Positions 1 through 12,767 of a stretch of DNA of 64,000 bases are shown in pieces (positions within the stretch are counted from its first letter, which is position 1; each line of letters starts with the position of its first letter). The stretch covers positions 310,001 through 374,000 of the forward strand of contig LNKV01000036.1 in NCBI GenBank assembly GCA_001465935.1, given 5' to 3'. Below the pieces are notes generated by a model. It had not been told where the DNA came from, did no database searches, and was given only the letters and a program-made list of their open reading frames with translations. This DNA comes from Clarireedia homoeocarpa (Eukaryota > Ascomycota > Leotiomycetes > Helotiales > Rutstroemiaceae). Both the position numbers and the translations under genes were made by a program.

Positions 1-903
1 TGAGTGTTGGGTATCCTTGGTAACCTGGAGGCATGGGTAGCATGGAATCATAATGTCGTTTTGCGGCTAAGATGGCGTCTTCCTCGGATACATCTTCGAG
101 TTTCACGCGCGGACCTAGAGCTTTGTCTCGCAGGGCTTTCGCTTCCTCGCTGGACATCTTCTTACCCTGGATTTTCTTCGGTTTGCGCAAGCCGGAGCTT
201 GACTTGTAGAAGGATTTCCGCCGGATTTGGTCATACAGAATGTGCATTAGTTGCGCGATGAACTCTTCGTCAAGCTCGTTGTCCGTGTACCATGCTCCGC
301 CTGTGGCTCGATCGGAAGGCCGTAGACTGGATTTTATGTACATTTTTCGGGCAGGGTGCTCGACAGATTTCATGTCTGAGATCATGTTTTTGCTCTCGAG
401 GTGCTTGATCGCGGTGCGGAAGACGGCTTCGTGTAGGTTGGCTTTCGCCTTGATGGTTTTTGACCATATTCCTTCATCGCCGGCTTCATCGATAAGTGCG
501 TAGACGATTTCTTGTTCGGAGTTGAGCCCGCGGTATCTGTGTGGTTCTTGTTGTCAGCATGGGCTACTGCTGCGGTTATGAATCCCAGAACACAATTGAG
601 TATAATGACAAGGGGAAAGGTATACTTCTTAGCCTCCTCTTCAGAACGAATCTTCCACCCCAGTCCCCTCTGCGGATCCTGCACCACCTTGAACAATTTC
701 TCGTTCGTAAGGCCTTGCGTCACGGCCAATAGTATGGCTACATCATCGCTGGGTAGAACGTCGAGATCGATCAAGGTCTCTTGGTAAAAAGTAATATCTG
801 GATCGTCCTCAGCAGCCTCGACACATGCCTCGTAGACAAGTTTTCTCAAGGCCGCGTTTTTGTCCTCCGCTGCGCCAGCGGTTCCAAGTCCTCGGGTCGC
901 CAT
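1..903 (-). CDS. RPC34: RNA polymerase III subunit Rpc34/RPC6 (5' part, cut by window edge)
   Basis: Rpc34 is the Pol III-specific subunit, built of winged-helix domains, that helps recruit Pol III to TFIIIB and open the promoter in the nucleus. The start is the ATG at 903-901. Exon 1 is 903-626, and an 89-bp intron lies at 625-537 (GTATAC donor, CAG acceptor, GCTGAC branch-like site). The frame then continues to base 1 without a stop, so the 3' end lies outside the window. Recognisable family stretches are FYQETLIDLDVLPSDD and GLTNEKLFKVVQDP near the N-terminus. Across the splice the protein reads KKYRGLNSEQEIVYALIDEA, then SDMKSVEHPARKMYI, as expected for the family's second winged helix. 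Identification is from remembered family resemblance. The intron is well supported because joining it restores the conserved frame. Confidence 0.9.
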
Positions 904-1702
904 AATTACGAGAGTATGTATCTATGTGTGTGGATTGACAAGTGGGATTACGCTATCGGAAGTAAAGTAACATTGAGAGGCGACTCGTAGGATTGGAATT
1001 GTGACCGACGAGTAATTTGGTAATTTAGGATGAAGAGGTCTCTCACACCAGAAATTATTATTAGGCGAGGGGCACGAGGCTGTAGTTCTACTGGAATTAT
1101 TTCCCGGTGGGTAACAGAGCATGGCGAACCTTATTATGGATGACCGACCAGCACTAGTTCTAGTACCAATTAGTAATCCTTGTCATAATGGGTTTATCGA
1201 GATCGGTCGGCCGAAATCTCTAAAAGTTCAATAGGAAAGCATGAAGTGCGCAGCAATGTGAGAGGCAACACTGGCCATTGATATCAGAATGGTCCTAGAA
1301 TAGCTTCTGAGAGACTAGACTTGTTATTTGATCACGCGTGTCGATGATACCCAAGCGCATGAGCAGCATAGCCTGTTCTCCTCGATCTGGGATGCTAGTA
1401 GAAAGACAGAACCTATCGTCGATTCCGATCATTTGGATATGCAACAAAGCAAATCAAAATGAGAATCCATGAAACTCGTGGTGCTCACTAAGGATGTTGA
1501 TCAATTTCTTGGATCGTACACGAAGTCTTGCTAGTCACTAACAACGAGAGAGATGATGATTAAGACAACCTTGAACATGACTGCGGTGCAGGACAGATGA
1601 TGGGGGAATGTGATCTGAGATCGTACAAAGTCAAGTTGATATATATTTGCTGTGATATTATATTGTTTACATACAAATAGGTCTATTTGCACCAAGAAGC
1701 TT
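904..1702. other. Intergenic, no gene seen
   Basis: This stretch lies between the Rpc34 start and the 3' end of the kelch gene. It holds only short random frames and no RNA gene that I recognise. It must contain the Rpc34 promoter and the kelch gene's 3' untranslated region. Confidence 0.6.
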
Positions 1703-3970
1703 TCATACCTTCTCCTTCACCGGGGACAAAGGCTCGGGGACGTGGCACGGGTTATTGGCGTCATACACTGCGCTCATTACATATTGTCTGAGTCGATTAG
1801 TGCTAAGGCCTTCATCCATCACAAGAGATTGCCGAGATTCAGATCTTCCCTCCTTGGCTGCGGTTTTGCGAGCATTGGAGGAGCGGCGGAAAAACCACAG
1901 TGCACATGTGACCAGCAAAATAGCAGCTATGGCGCCGATTGTAGCTCCAGCTATGGCGCCAGTATGATTTGTACTCGCGGATGTGCTACTAGAAGACGAT
2001 GATGGGGATACGCCAGTCGAATTGGCTTGATCGGCGTTGTTAGATCCGGTTGTATTCGTCAAACGAGTCTGTTTGAAGAGAGAAGCAAGTTCTGCACTGC
2101 TGAAATCACCTGCTGGTCGAGTGATATTGGCTGAACCATTGGGTCTGTTTACAATCAGTATATTATCCCTGAAGTCCCATAGCAAACTTACCCCCCGCCG
2201 ATGACCGCTGTAAGATTAGATGGTAAAGAGTAGCTTTCCGCGTCATGGTAAAAGTTGGATCCCCATTGCAACGTAGACATGTCGAAAATAGCTACGCCTT
2301 TGCTCTCCCAGTCGCAGTAAGTTGAAAGGGCACTTTGAGCCCCACCCACAGTCAACATTTGTCTGTTTCCTACAAGATGGCAAGTATGACCAAATCGAGG
2401 ACTTCCGGGTGGCGTGGCCCCATACACCTATTGACGTTAATCGCATTATCTGTGAACGGAAGACCTTTGCATACCTTGGTCCACGTGAAGGATGGTAATG
2501 ACAATACGTAAATGTCATCGTAAAAAGCTGAAACACCATCTTGTCCCGCATACAAGTAGCTAATAACAAGGTCAGCGCAAGCCAGAAAACACACTTAGCA
2601 GTCTCACATGTTATAGCTGGAATTATCGGGTGCAGTAGCTACCACACTGCATGATTGCACACGCTTCGGCGGTATATTGCCTGAGGCTTGCTGTGTATAC
2701 CAATTCCCACTTCCCCCATTATACGCGCTGTTAATATCGAAAACATGAATTTCATCCATGGGTGCCTAAATCAAAAGTTAGATCGAAATACGGTTTTATA
2801 GAGCCTGGAAGGTTGGATATACCAGCGTGCCAATGCCATTCGTCATAACACCTGCCTCACGATACCTTCCCCCAAACTGTACCAGTATCCCCTTCTCGCC
2901 CACACCGGGCACATACTGTAGGATAGCCCCTATTCGTGCATTCCCATCAATCGCGCTTGTAGAGATATTGCGTGATGTATTGCTAACTGTATCTATCATC
3001 ACCATTCCTTCTAATGGTATCGAATTATATGCAGGGATAGATGCCGTGTCTGCGCTTGTGCCATTATTGATTTCACCGTTGAAGTAGAATCCGATACCCT
3101 GGTCTGGAACATCTGCGCTTGCTCCATAACTGGATTTCTGCAGGTTTGTAGAAGATACATTGATTGATTGCCATTGTTTCCCCGAAATATCATAAGATAA
3201 CAATGTCTGGTCGATCGAATTAGATTCTGAGTAGCTGTAGAAGCTTGTATTCATGCTTTGCTGGGTCCCGCCGTATAGATAGAGCGCATTGTCGTTGATG
3301 GATCCAGAAAATAGCGCACCGCTAACCACTACAGATGGTACATTGTCTGAAGGAACTGGGAAGAGCACCTGCTCGGATACCATTGGCAGGTTTGTGCTCC
3401 CTGATTGCCATGTCCAGCTTTCATTCATACCAATCCCGAGCAGGAAATTGTCTATCTTATCTTTAGCTTCTCGAAACTCTAGGAATAACATAGCTAATAC
3501 TTACTTGTGCCTATCGAGATTTTTCCACTGATATTGCCATGGTTGTTGGAATCCACGAACGTCTCGTACCCACCATATATATACAGAACGTTGTTTTTAA
3601 TTATTGACGCATGATAGAACCTCTGGCACATGTTATCAATTGGGTTCAGGCCATTTGGAATATCTGCTTCCGTCCGACGTTCCATATTGGTATGGACCGC
3701 ACGCTCGACGCTGCGCCGGATATCACTCCCATGATTCCCAAACTCTCTGAGATTCGACCCCGCTGTTTGTCGGACTTTTGTACTTTCCTGCGAGATCATG
3801 TGGTCTGCGAGATCTCGCGAGTTGAGTTTTCCCAGGTGATTAGCAAAAACATGTAGAGATTGATAAGAATTATCGACATATAGCGATGTTGCTGCTAAAG
3901 CAAGTAAGAACGTTGGGGAAAGAAGAACGGCGGATGGGCATACAAGATGGGGGCTCTTAGAAGAGTACAT
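1703..3970 (-). CDS. Kelch-repeat single-pass membrane protein
   Basis: The protein is predicted to be secreted to or anchored in a membrane, with an extracytoplasmic kelch beta-propeller. Six exons: 3970-3505, 3451-2823, 2765-2608, 2559-2475, 2427-2192 and 2144-1703. They are separated by introns of 53, 57, 48, 47 and 47 bp and sum to 671 residues. The start at 3970 gives a hydrophobic leader (PTFLLALAATSLYV). An upstream in-frame start near 4051 is possible but would bury the leader. Kelch-type GG motifs are spaced through the middle (YIYGGYE, YLYGGTQ, VQFGGRY, TVGGAQS). A Ser/Thr/Asn-rich stalk (about residues 550-585) is followed by one membrane helix (about 588-610) and a basic cytoplasmic tail of about 60 residues. 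Many NxS/T sites suit a glycosylated ectodomain. The ligand is unknown; Tea1-type polarity kelch proteins lack this leader-plus-membrane layout. Confidence 0.8.
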
Positions 3971-4567
3971 CTTAGAAGAGTATAATCCAAGTATAGCCTG
4001 ACTTATTGTGAGGAAATTTGAGCCCTGTCTCGTGTGGCGGAGCGGCTGCATCTTACAAGATGATGGAACTTGATCTTTGCTAGATGAAGAAAGCCAGGAT
4101 TCTCAATGGCCTGCATACGGCAGTCTCTCATGAACTGACGAGAAAGGAAGGTTCTAATTGGCCATTCAAAGAACAGTGTCAGGCTCATCTGAACCTATTT
4201 TCACAAGATTATTCCCAAGGGTTTGTGTAACTGCATGCTGAAGGATCCAGGAGGATCGGAATTGCCGTTTAGTTCTTAGAATAGCAATTTCGCAGTACCG
4301 AAGCATCATTTGCCCGAGGAAACTCTTTGGTGATAGATGAATACCATCTTGTCGCTTTCGTTCCTAGATGGGCAGAAGAGCGTAATCCCATAAATGGATA
4401 CAAAAGCCGAAAGAAGTAAAGAATTTGGTGAATCATCAAAATACATGCATGTGATTATATAAGCTGCTAAACTTGCTTTCGCTAACCTCCACATTATTTA
4501 CCGTCTTCTTGAGTCAATCCCATCACGCTTTTATACAACAATTACGGTCAATGTTGGCGTTGCTATA
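3971..4567. other. Intergenic between kelch gene and ankyrin gene
   Basis: This is upstream sequence of the kelch gene and downstream of the hydrolase-ankyrin gene, which is transcribed in the same direction. Only short frames are present and no gene is recognised. Confidence 0.55.
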
Positions 4568-7018
4568 CTATCTGCGTCCGATTCTCTTTATACTCCACTT
4601 CTTCCATAAACTTATTGGTTTCCTAGAGTGTTCATGTTCGTCGGCGTTTGGCAGCAATGCTTCAATTTCGTTCCTTGTTTGTTCTGCAACACTGCTGGCA
4701 AACCGTACTTCAATCCCGATGGGTTGGTAGCTTGGATATACCTCTAACAGGTATCCGATCATTTCTACTCTTCCGTAAAAGATCGCCCAGTCAAGGACCT
4801 TCCCAAGGGCGACCTGTGCTCCCATTTCAGACTCGCCATATTCAGTCAATGTTTTGATAAGTCGGACATTTCCTGACTTTGCGGCATACATTATGGCATT
4901 GTATCCATTTGCGTCACGTATACTCTCATTCGCTCCCTGCTCAAGCAAGCACTTGATGCCTTGATCATAGCCTTTGAGCGATGCTATCATCAATGCTGTG
5001 TGTTGCGTGCTACCGGCTCGAAGGTTAACATCGGCGCCGGCGTGAATGAGTAGCTCCATGATATGAGTATTGTGAGCGATGCCTTTATCGAAATAAGCAG
5101 CTGCTATCAAGGGAGTCTCTCCATGTTTTCTGTCCTTAGTATCCCAATTACTAGAATCCACAACGGCGCCATATTCTAGGAGCAGCTTGACAGAGACAAC
5201 ACAATGTTGTCTTGCCGCGATATAAAGTGGTGTAAGGCCATGTGAATTCCTGAGCTCCGTTGTTGCACCACGGCTCAACAAGAATTGCAGTATACTAAAA
5301 TTTGAGGCCATCTGCGCGGCACAGTGTAACGGCGTGCATTTCAATCCTCCTGCAACCGCGTTGACGTCTGCGCCGCCATCAACGAGTAGCTTAACAATAT
5401 CCAACGATGCACTATGCCGTCCTGCTGCAGCGAAAAGGGGCGTGCAGCCATCTTGATCACGTTGGTTTGGATCGGCGCCATGAGCTAGCAAACATTTGAT
5501 GACTTCCTTCGATCCCCATCTAGAGGCTAGTACCAGCGCAGTATCACCACTCTCGGACATTTGATCCAACTGAAACTCTTCACATTTAATCAATGCCTCG
5601 ACTTTCCTAGGATCACGTTGTCTTATTGCATTCATCAATTCCTCACGACCCGCAGGTAACGATCGAATCGACCGTCTGATCGCAGACCGGACTTGAGGAT
5701 ATGCGCTTCCTTGGTTCACGAATGGAAACTTCGCGAGGCGGGAATGATCTGTGTAGGAGGGAACCTCAATCTCCCGAGAACCAACCCCTAGTAAAGCCGA
5801 GTCTATGGCCCATATTAACGGATCAGCATTGACTTCATGGCTTATGTTCTTAGGCATTTCAATGATGCTAGAGGCAACTTCAAGGTGTACGGAAGTCCAT
5901 GGAATTCTACTCACCGGGAGGGACCATCATCTTTTCTGGACCTTTCCTCTGCCATGTGCCATCACTCGCCTGCAAAGCATGTTAATTATAGGGAGAGCTA
6001 TGGATAGCTGAGAGCTTTTGCTAACCGACCTCGACCAAAGTTTTTGTCTGGATTGTTTCATACACTGATAAAATAGCGATGTCTGTTGCCTTAGATAAAA
6101 AGTTGCAGAAGTCCGAATTCAGCTCGTTGAGTTCATAAGACCGAAAGGATATCTGCCGAATCAATGGTGCTGTTGAATCATGCTTAACTAGTTCAGCCAA
6201 GGCTTCAGTATCGAGTCCACGATGAGGGGTTCCAAGAAATATCATCAACGGGACCTGCGGTGGTATTTTCCAGCGACCCAGCAATGTCTATACGTTTCAG
6301 CCAATAGCTTTGCGAGACGTCATGAGCCTCACGTACCTTTTTGATCACCAATCCTCCTAAACTATGTCCAATGAAGATCACAGGCCGGTCCTATCAACGT
6401 CAATAAGATTCTAGGAATTTGTGGTCTCTCTCTTATTACCGGGCAATGTATTCGAATTTCTTGTACGTCACTGCAAAAACGCGAGCTAAATACTGAGATG
6501 ACAGCCTCCGAGTGACTACCTTTCAGATGGGAATCGAACCCATAGGTCATGATTCTTGCATTGGGGAAGTCCTCCGTAAGCTTGTCCCGAAGCCACATAT
6601 GCGTTGGTTCCGACGCCCAGGAACCGAAAGCATTACCGGCAAGTCCAGTGACAGCGATGATGCTGGTGGCAACGTTAGCATATAGACAGCATGAGGCACA
6701 AGCAACTTACTCGACCATTACTGGATCACGTGGAGAATTGAGCGGTGTAAAGCCATAAAACGTCTGGTCAACTACAACACCATCTTTCTCGTGACCCTTC
6801 AATGCAGGTAGTGGTATTGACGGATCCCATCCTAAAGGCGGCAGAAAATCCACTGTGGCCACCTTCAGTTCGCCAGGTGTATTATCCACAAGAGCTGCAA
6901 CGGATCTGGGCACCAGTCGCATATTCGCTGCTGTGTCGAACTGCAAATAATTGTGGACATTGTCAATTGTAGTATCAGGGGGCAATCTCTCCACTCGGTA
7001 GCCAGTCCGTATTCCCAT
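4568..7018 (-). CDS. Alpha/beta-hydrolase (SesB-like esterase) plus ankyrin-repeat protein
   Basis: This is a two-part protein. The N-terminal part (about residues 105-290) is a serine-esterase-like alpha/beta hydrolase with the nucleophile elbow GHSLGG and a following GTPHRG, the arrangement seen in SesB-type N-terminal domains of fungal NLR proteins. The C-terminal part is about eight ankyrin repeats (for example DGCTPLFAAAGRHSASLDIV, HGLTPLYIAARQH, HTALMIASLKGYDQGIKCLL). Exons are 7018-6711, 6662-6440, 6390-6337 and 6287 to about 6050, then one or two short exons. The ankyrin exon runs from about 5.9 kb to the stop at 4568. The first three splices (48-49 bp introns) are phase-consistent. 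The joins between about 6050 and 5850 are not resolved, because no pair of sites gave a fully satisfying frame. No P-loop NTPase is seen between the two halves. Any role in allorecognition or programmed cell death is only inference from architecture. Confidence 0.8.
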
Positions 7019-10000
7019 TTTCTACCCCGAAGTTCCAATGGTTGGCGTGAAAAATGCGACTGAACAAACAATGGGACTAAATCAGAAGAAACTTCATGAT
7101 ATGATTGACTTGGTGGCAAAGGGTATCATTGATCTCCAATTCAAGACTGTATTGCGAATTCGCTCGACCATTTTGGACCCCAAATAGGATTGTGATGGCC
7201 CCCTCGACATGTAAGCCGCTCAGGCCACATCCACCACCTTTTGTCAGTTTGGAATCTCACTGCTACATTGGGTAGCTCAGCTCTTTTTTTTTTTTCTGCG
7301 AAAACATTCGTTTCGATCAGCTCTTGCTAGTGTTCGTTCGAGATACGGCCGTACCTGTATGATCCTCCAAGCGATCACTTTGTGCGATGCTGAAAATAGA
7401 TGACATAAGTGTTACTGGAAAGCGTCAACAACAAATCTCCGAACTTCATGCTAAAGTACTCACGAATCAACGCTGAAAATCTTTTACTCTTTCACTGTTG
7501 GATAATCCTTCTTTGGTTCATTTACACATTCTAAACATGAAACGCTATTTGCGGTGGATATCTGCCCACTTATCTAACAGCTGTTGAGGGTTGGAAGTAA
7601 ACTGCTTATTTTTCCTCGACTGGCGCACCGAGCTGCCAACTATGGCTCTTTGTTCTCACTACACATTTGAAGCGGGAATACGAAGCGGTTCGCCCGTTGT
7701 TATGGGATCATCACCTTTGATGGGCAGTTTACAACCGTCCCACATTATCGCTCCTTACACGCTTCATATCATATTACCTTCTTGACCTACGTCACACAAT
7801 CAATTCACATCTTAGATTAAAAATAGGCCATGGAATGGCACTACGAGCTAGGTGATGATCTCAATACCGCAAGTCTATAAAGTAGTGTAGTACAGCCCCT
7901 CAGTACGATTAGCCTTCATCTAACTTAGGGGTTTACTTTTGCACAAGCCAACCCACAAGAGCACCTACTATGCGTCAAGATATTGGGAACAAAGTTATAG
8001 GAATTCGGCAATTGAAATTTAAGAATACTATCGATTCTACCAGTAGCAACTGCTCGAATGGTGCAGTCTTTGAAGGGTAACACATCAAGTAGAAAGTAGT
8101 TTACCCCTCCACACCCCATGTTCGGCTCGCTAGAAACTCTTCTACAGCTTTGATCTCTAGCTAGACTTTCCGCAGAGGCCATCAGTACATGTCAAATGGT
8201 CCTCTGTCTATCCCTGACTCGAAAAGTGCTTCTCAGCTTCCACTGCATGAGCAATTAGAGGTCCTCTCCGAAAAACACTCTGTTTGTTCGACTCGTCTGG
8301 CCCATCTATATCCGATTCGTGTTTGGTAGTCAGATATCTCATCCATCATCTTCTCCAGTTTCTCTTTGCGAGCTAGATCTTTGGTGCGAGCTGCTATATG
8401 CAGTACTTGACTCTAGGCTATATTCGCATCTCTAACGAAGAGAAATACAAATGCAGACATGCACGTTCAGTATGCTGCTATATCCGATATACGCCATAAC
8501 GAGCATCCACGTTACTGCTGGTGCTCATTCGTGGCGGTTCTTTGTTGACATCGGCGCCCCTATATGGGATAACTTCTAGTGTCTCCTGAATTCTGTGCAC
8601 AGCACTTGCAAAATTAGTCACTGATTTCATTTAAAATTGATTAGTACTTAGCTTAAAGCTTTATTTCCATGCTTCTTGAAGTCCTTTTTTTTAGTACTGT
8701 TGACCCCGTCTATCAATATCAAGATCGTTTGATTCGGTCGAATGAAAGCTGCATTTCACCTCTTGGGAGTCGAGATGAGATATGAACTAGGCGAATCACT
8801 CTAGCTCAAGTATTTCCTTCTACAAACACTCCCAAACAAGTGTGAGCTACACAGGTGAACTTCATACGAACCATACCAGCTTGCAAATTGCAACTTTCCT
8901 GAGCGAGCCCATCCAACAGTGCAACATATCTCCAATTTTAAAACTTATGAGCTACCATATATTATCAATATAATGGCAGGGAGACATCCAAAGGTATATG
9001 ATATATTCATCTGCGGTAGCACTTAAGGTAGGATTCAAGTTAGAGGAAGTATTGTGCCCCGGTTATTAGATGTGTTTACACAAGCATCTCGCTTATGGTG
9101 TGTATCAACTGAAATTTGAACTTCCATCTTCACCGTCCTCGTTGTATTCACAAGCTACATCTAAGTTTCTCATATCGAATCCAACGTTGAGATACTTTGA
9201 CGAGGTAGGGGTTGGGTAATTTCTCCAGTGAACGATTCAATGTAGACTCACCAGGGAGCACACAAATACCTACCCAGCTGCGACATTCATTATATAATCT
9301 CGCAGCGAAATCTCACTTCGCCGTTTATATCATCTAACAATGCGACTACTCACCTGACTTAAGTGTGGAAATTATCCTACAAGGTCATAAGATCGGATGA
9401 CCATGAATTAGTTTCAGAATGATCAAACAACATATTGTGTTGTAATGTCCTCTTGCAAACTAGGTACTATAGATGCCATGTTTCTCGATATCAAGTTATG
9501 TCTAGACACTCGAAATGTTAATATGGAATGAGCATACTTAATCAGGCGGCCAATCCACGATAAAGATATTATCTTGCTCAAAGTATCTAATTCCTCCAAG
9601 TGATCACGCTTCACAATACAATCAATTGTTTCTGGTTAAGGTTGCCGAGTCAATTTTAACCTTTCTCTTCCTCTCATCATTCAATATCCCTCATGCTCTG
9701 AAAGGTGATGACACTCCTTAATCTATTCAGTTACATTGGTCTTGTAAGAGCTACTTCGGCCCTATGGAATGCTGGTCACCCCGTGCTCACCAGGCGATCA
9801 TTCAACATTATCTCTAGTGGCTGGACATGGACCAGAATAAACTATAGTCAGACCTCACCGATATCATCGTATCTCAATGCTGACCTTACGACAACAACTG
9901 GAAACGTCTGAGTCTGAGACAACCTTCCCGTTTAGTCTGTTACTCTTTCAGAGTCTGCTGGGACTTTTTCGGCATGCAGGTATAGACCAGAATTAGTAGT

Positions 10001-11634
10001 AATGATCTCAGAAACAACTTTTGAAACGTTCACGAATGAGTTACACAATACCGATTGGTCTCTTCGGGCTTTACCTCCGCCCCAATACTGGAGACGAGAT
10101 TGATTCGATCAATGAAGATGGTTCTCTATTAGTATGTGGCACTATGTTGTTTCAGTATGACCAACAAACAGGCGGATTGTTCAGATGTCAGCCGTTAAAC
10201 TATGGAAGTCGATTATCGAACATACTCGGGTAACAAGTGTTGCTAAAGGAGTCATGTCAGCTAGCACTTCAAGCATTGCTGCACTGCCCATAGTCCACCC
10301 ACTGCTACTATTGCACCTATCTCAGCCATATTATCGAAGATCCTAATCAGACGGTCGACCAAGCGTGCTACTTATTCGTACGATCAAACCATCACACTTT
10401 CACCACCATCCACCTCAGGTGCCCAATCTGCAAACTGCGCCCACGAACACATTCCCAGAAGCAGAACCCACGCAACCGTCACAGCAGGAATTAAGTTCAG
10501 AACACCAAGTACGCCGTCTATACCATTATGAGTTGGTTTGCAGGTCATGAGATATGGACAATAGTGTCTGGATGCACATCGATGGCAACACTCAAGCCTA
10601 CGTATGCTGTGTGAATTGACGATCTGTCTAGCATCAAGATTATGAACCTCGTCGACTAAAACGTCTGTATCAGTCTTGGTAAGAGGATGCCGTATAAGAC
10701 CGAAGTAATGTGCTATGATTCGGGAAACTGCAAACCAGAGGCTCAGAGCATGCGAAGATGGAAAATGTGGAAGTGACTATGAAAAGGATGGTGAGGGATG
10801 AAACTCCCAAACTTATCATGTATCCCAAAGAAGCATAATTACGAGTTCTATCCCATACATTCAAATAGACCTTTGAAAAAAGTCATACAGGAGTCCAAAC
10901 TCAACAAACCTCTATCCATCTACACATCCACCAGCTGTGAATGCGGCAGCTCTTGGCTCGAACTTCAAATGTTGAATCCCGCCGATAGCTCCTTGATTTG
11001 CCAGATGATAAAATAATTGACCTTTTCACATGACTTGAGCATTGGCAAGAATCCTCGGACACATGAAGTTAGTGCATGAATCAGCTAGTCACCACCCAGT
11101 CCCGATGCACTCACTCTGAACTCTTTCTCTTCAGCTCCTTTTCCTTACTCGCTTCCCGGAGACGCAGCTCTACCACTCATCCTAGCTGTCGTGATGGCGA
11201 GCAGTGGTGATACCGACTACTACGTTAAGCAGATCAACATCGGCCGCTTGCTCGGCAGGACCAACGGACTTGGGGTCTTCTGTTGAATAATCAGCGGCAG
11301 ACTTACAGCTATTATGGATGTTTTTATGCCTGAGCTGCTGCGTTCCATTGTCTTGAGGGCATTGAGATTGAGGTGCTGTGCGGTGTGATTTATGGGAATA
11401 TGGCTGTGCTTATGAACACGCTGGGCGGCCAGTCGCAGTCATTGGCTTCATGAAAGGAGTTTGTGTTTGATGTTAGATTGGGACGAGAGTAGTTTCTTCA
11501 GTTTCATTCATTCACTCATGATATAGTATCCAGAAATTGTATTGAATTATTCTTCTCATTAATAATACGCTATCTTCCGATAACTATCATAATACAATTA
11601 CTACTCATTCTGTTAGCATTAACGTCCCGTAATC
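7019..11634. other. 4.6-kb gene-poor stretch
   Basis: No coding region was recognised here. There are a run of 12 T at 7284-7295, AT-rich segments around 8.9-9.7 kb, and short open frames (for example 9705-9911 and 10365-10550) that do not join into a gene. It lies upstream of the hydrolase-ankyrin gene and downstream of the reductase gene. It may hold decayed genes or transposon remnants, but I found no terminal repeats or transposase motifs. Confidence 0.5.
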
Positions 11635-12767
11635 TCACAAGTGACTAGATGTTACCTCAATATCCGCAATCTTCAAAACGGCCTTGCCAAAGTTCTTTCC
11701 TTGGAGCATGCCAACCAACCCATCTGGGCCGTTATCAATACCCTCAGTGACACTGAGCTTAGCCTTCAAGCTACCATCTGCCAACCACTTTGCGACGTTT
11801 TCATCACGATCCTTGATGTGCAATGGTCCCATGTCTTTGTCGCTAACAATGAATCCCCTGATCGTTAATCTCTTGGCGACGACATACATCAAGTTCTTAA
11901 TACCGTATCTCTCGGCCTCCTGCTTGTTGTATTCGGAGATCATGCCGCATGCGACGATTCGTCCGAAGTCGTTCATGGCTTCGAGAGCAGCTTCTAAGTG
12001 CTCTCCTCCAACGTTTTCGTAGTAGATGTCAATTCCATTCGGAGCGAGACGCTTCAAAGCATCATTGGGTGACTCCTTCTTGTAGTTGAATGCTGCGTCG
12101 AAATTCAATTCCTTTGTGATAAATTCTAACTTCTCGTCGGATCCGACTGATCCAATAACCTTGAGACCCTCATGCTTGGCGAGTTGTCCAACCAATTGTC
12201 CGACGGCTCCTGCGGCGGATGAGATGAATATAGTCTCACCCTTGGCTGGTTTGCCGATTTCGTAGAAAGAGGAGTATGCGGTTAGACCAGGCACTGGGGA
12301 AGACACCAAGTTAGTAATTTTCTATGATGGTGAATCAACGCTTTCAACTTACTGCCCATTGCACCAAGGAAGTGGACAGGATCCAGCTTGTGCGGGTTCT
12401 CAATCTTTTTCATCATATCTGCGTAAGATTTTGACAGAGCAGAGTATTCTTCTGTTGGAACTTGTCCACCGACAATAATGTCTCCTGGCTTGAAGTTAGG
12501 GTGATCGGACTTGATAACTTTGCAGACGCTGCTATTGGTGATAGGTTGTCCCAATGTGAATGGAGGAGAGTAGGACTTGGCTTCTGGATGCCTCATACGT
12601 CCACGCTGGTATGGATCGAAAGAGGCATAGAAGTTCTTGGTGGTAACTCCTCCAGCTGGCGGTGCTTGCTCAAGGTCGAATTCGCGAACCTCCACAGTCA
12701 AGTCCTTTCCTGGAACTGGAAGTCCCTGAGGAACTTGCTTGAAAATGACGCCTTTGTTCTGAACCAT
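11635..12767 (-). CDS. NADP-dependent MDR-family reductase (alkenal/LTB4-dehydrogenase type)
   Basis: This is a medium-chain dehydrogenase/reductase of the zinc-free subgroup, which reduces C=C bonds of enones or alkenals with NADPH in the cytosol. Two exons, 12767-12353 and 12293-11635, with a 59-bp intron, give 357 residues, normal for the family. The splice restores the conserved stretch LGAMGMPGLTAYSSFYEIGK. The Rossmann motif is SAAGAVGQLVGQLAK, followed by VIGSVGSDEKLEF and YENVGGE. The N-terminal ASFDPYQRGRM matches the family's substrate-domain signature. Its sequence is clearly conserved, but substrate specificity cannot be read from it. Its upstream region is the long repeat-bearing gap. 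Confidence 0.9.

Noticed and set aside
6440..6520. Extra intron in the hydrolase gene starting at GTAGTC (about 6519)
   Set aside because: Reading straight through gives a conserved-looking helix leading into DRPVIFIGHSLGG and keeps the frame; splicing it would break the frame before the nucleophile.
10365..10550. Pro/Gln-rich frame ending in HQVRRLYHYELV, faintly like the linker and start of a fungal transcription-factor domain
   Set aside because: It does not start with ATG, no zinc cluster or further conserved segment follows in any frame, and the likeness is too weak to call a relic.
7019..11634. Possible transposon in the 4.6-kb gap
   Set aside because: I found no terminal inverted or long direct repeats and no transposase or reverse-transcriptase motifs.
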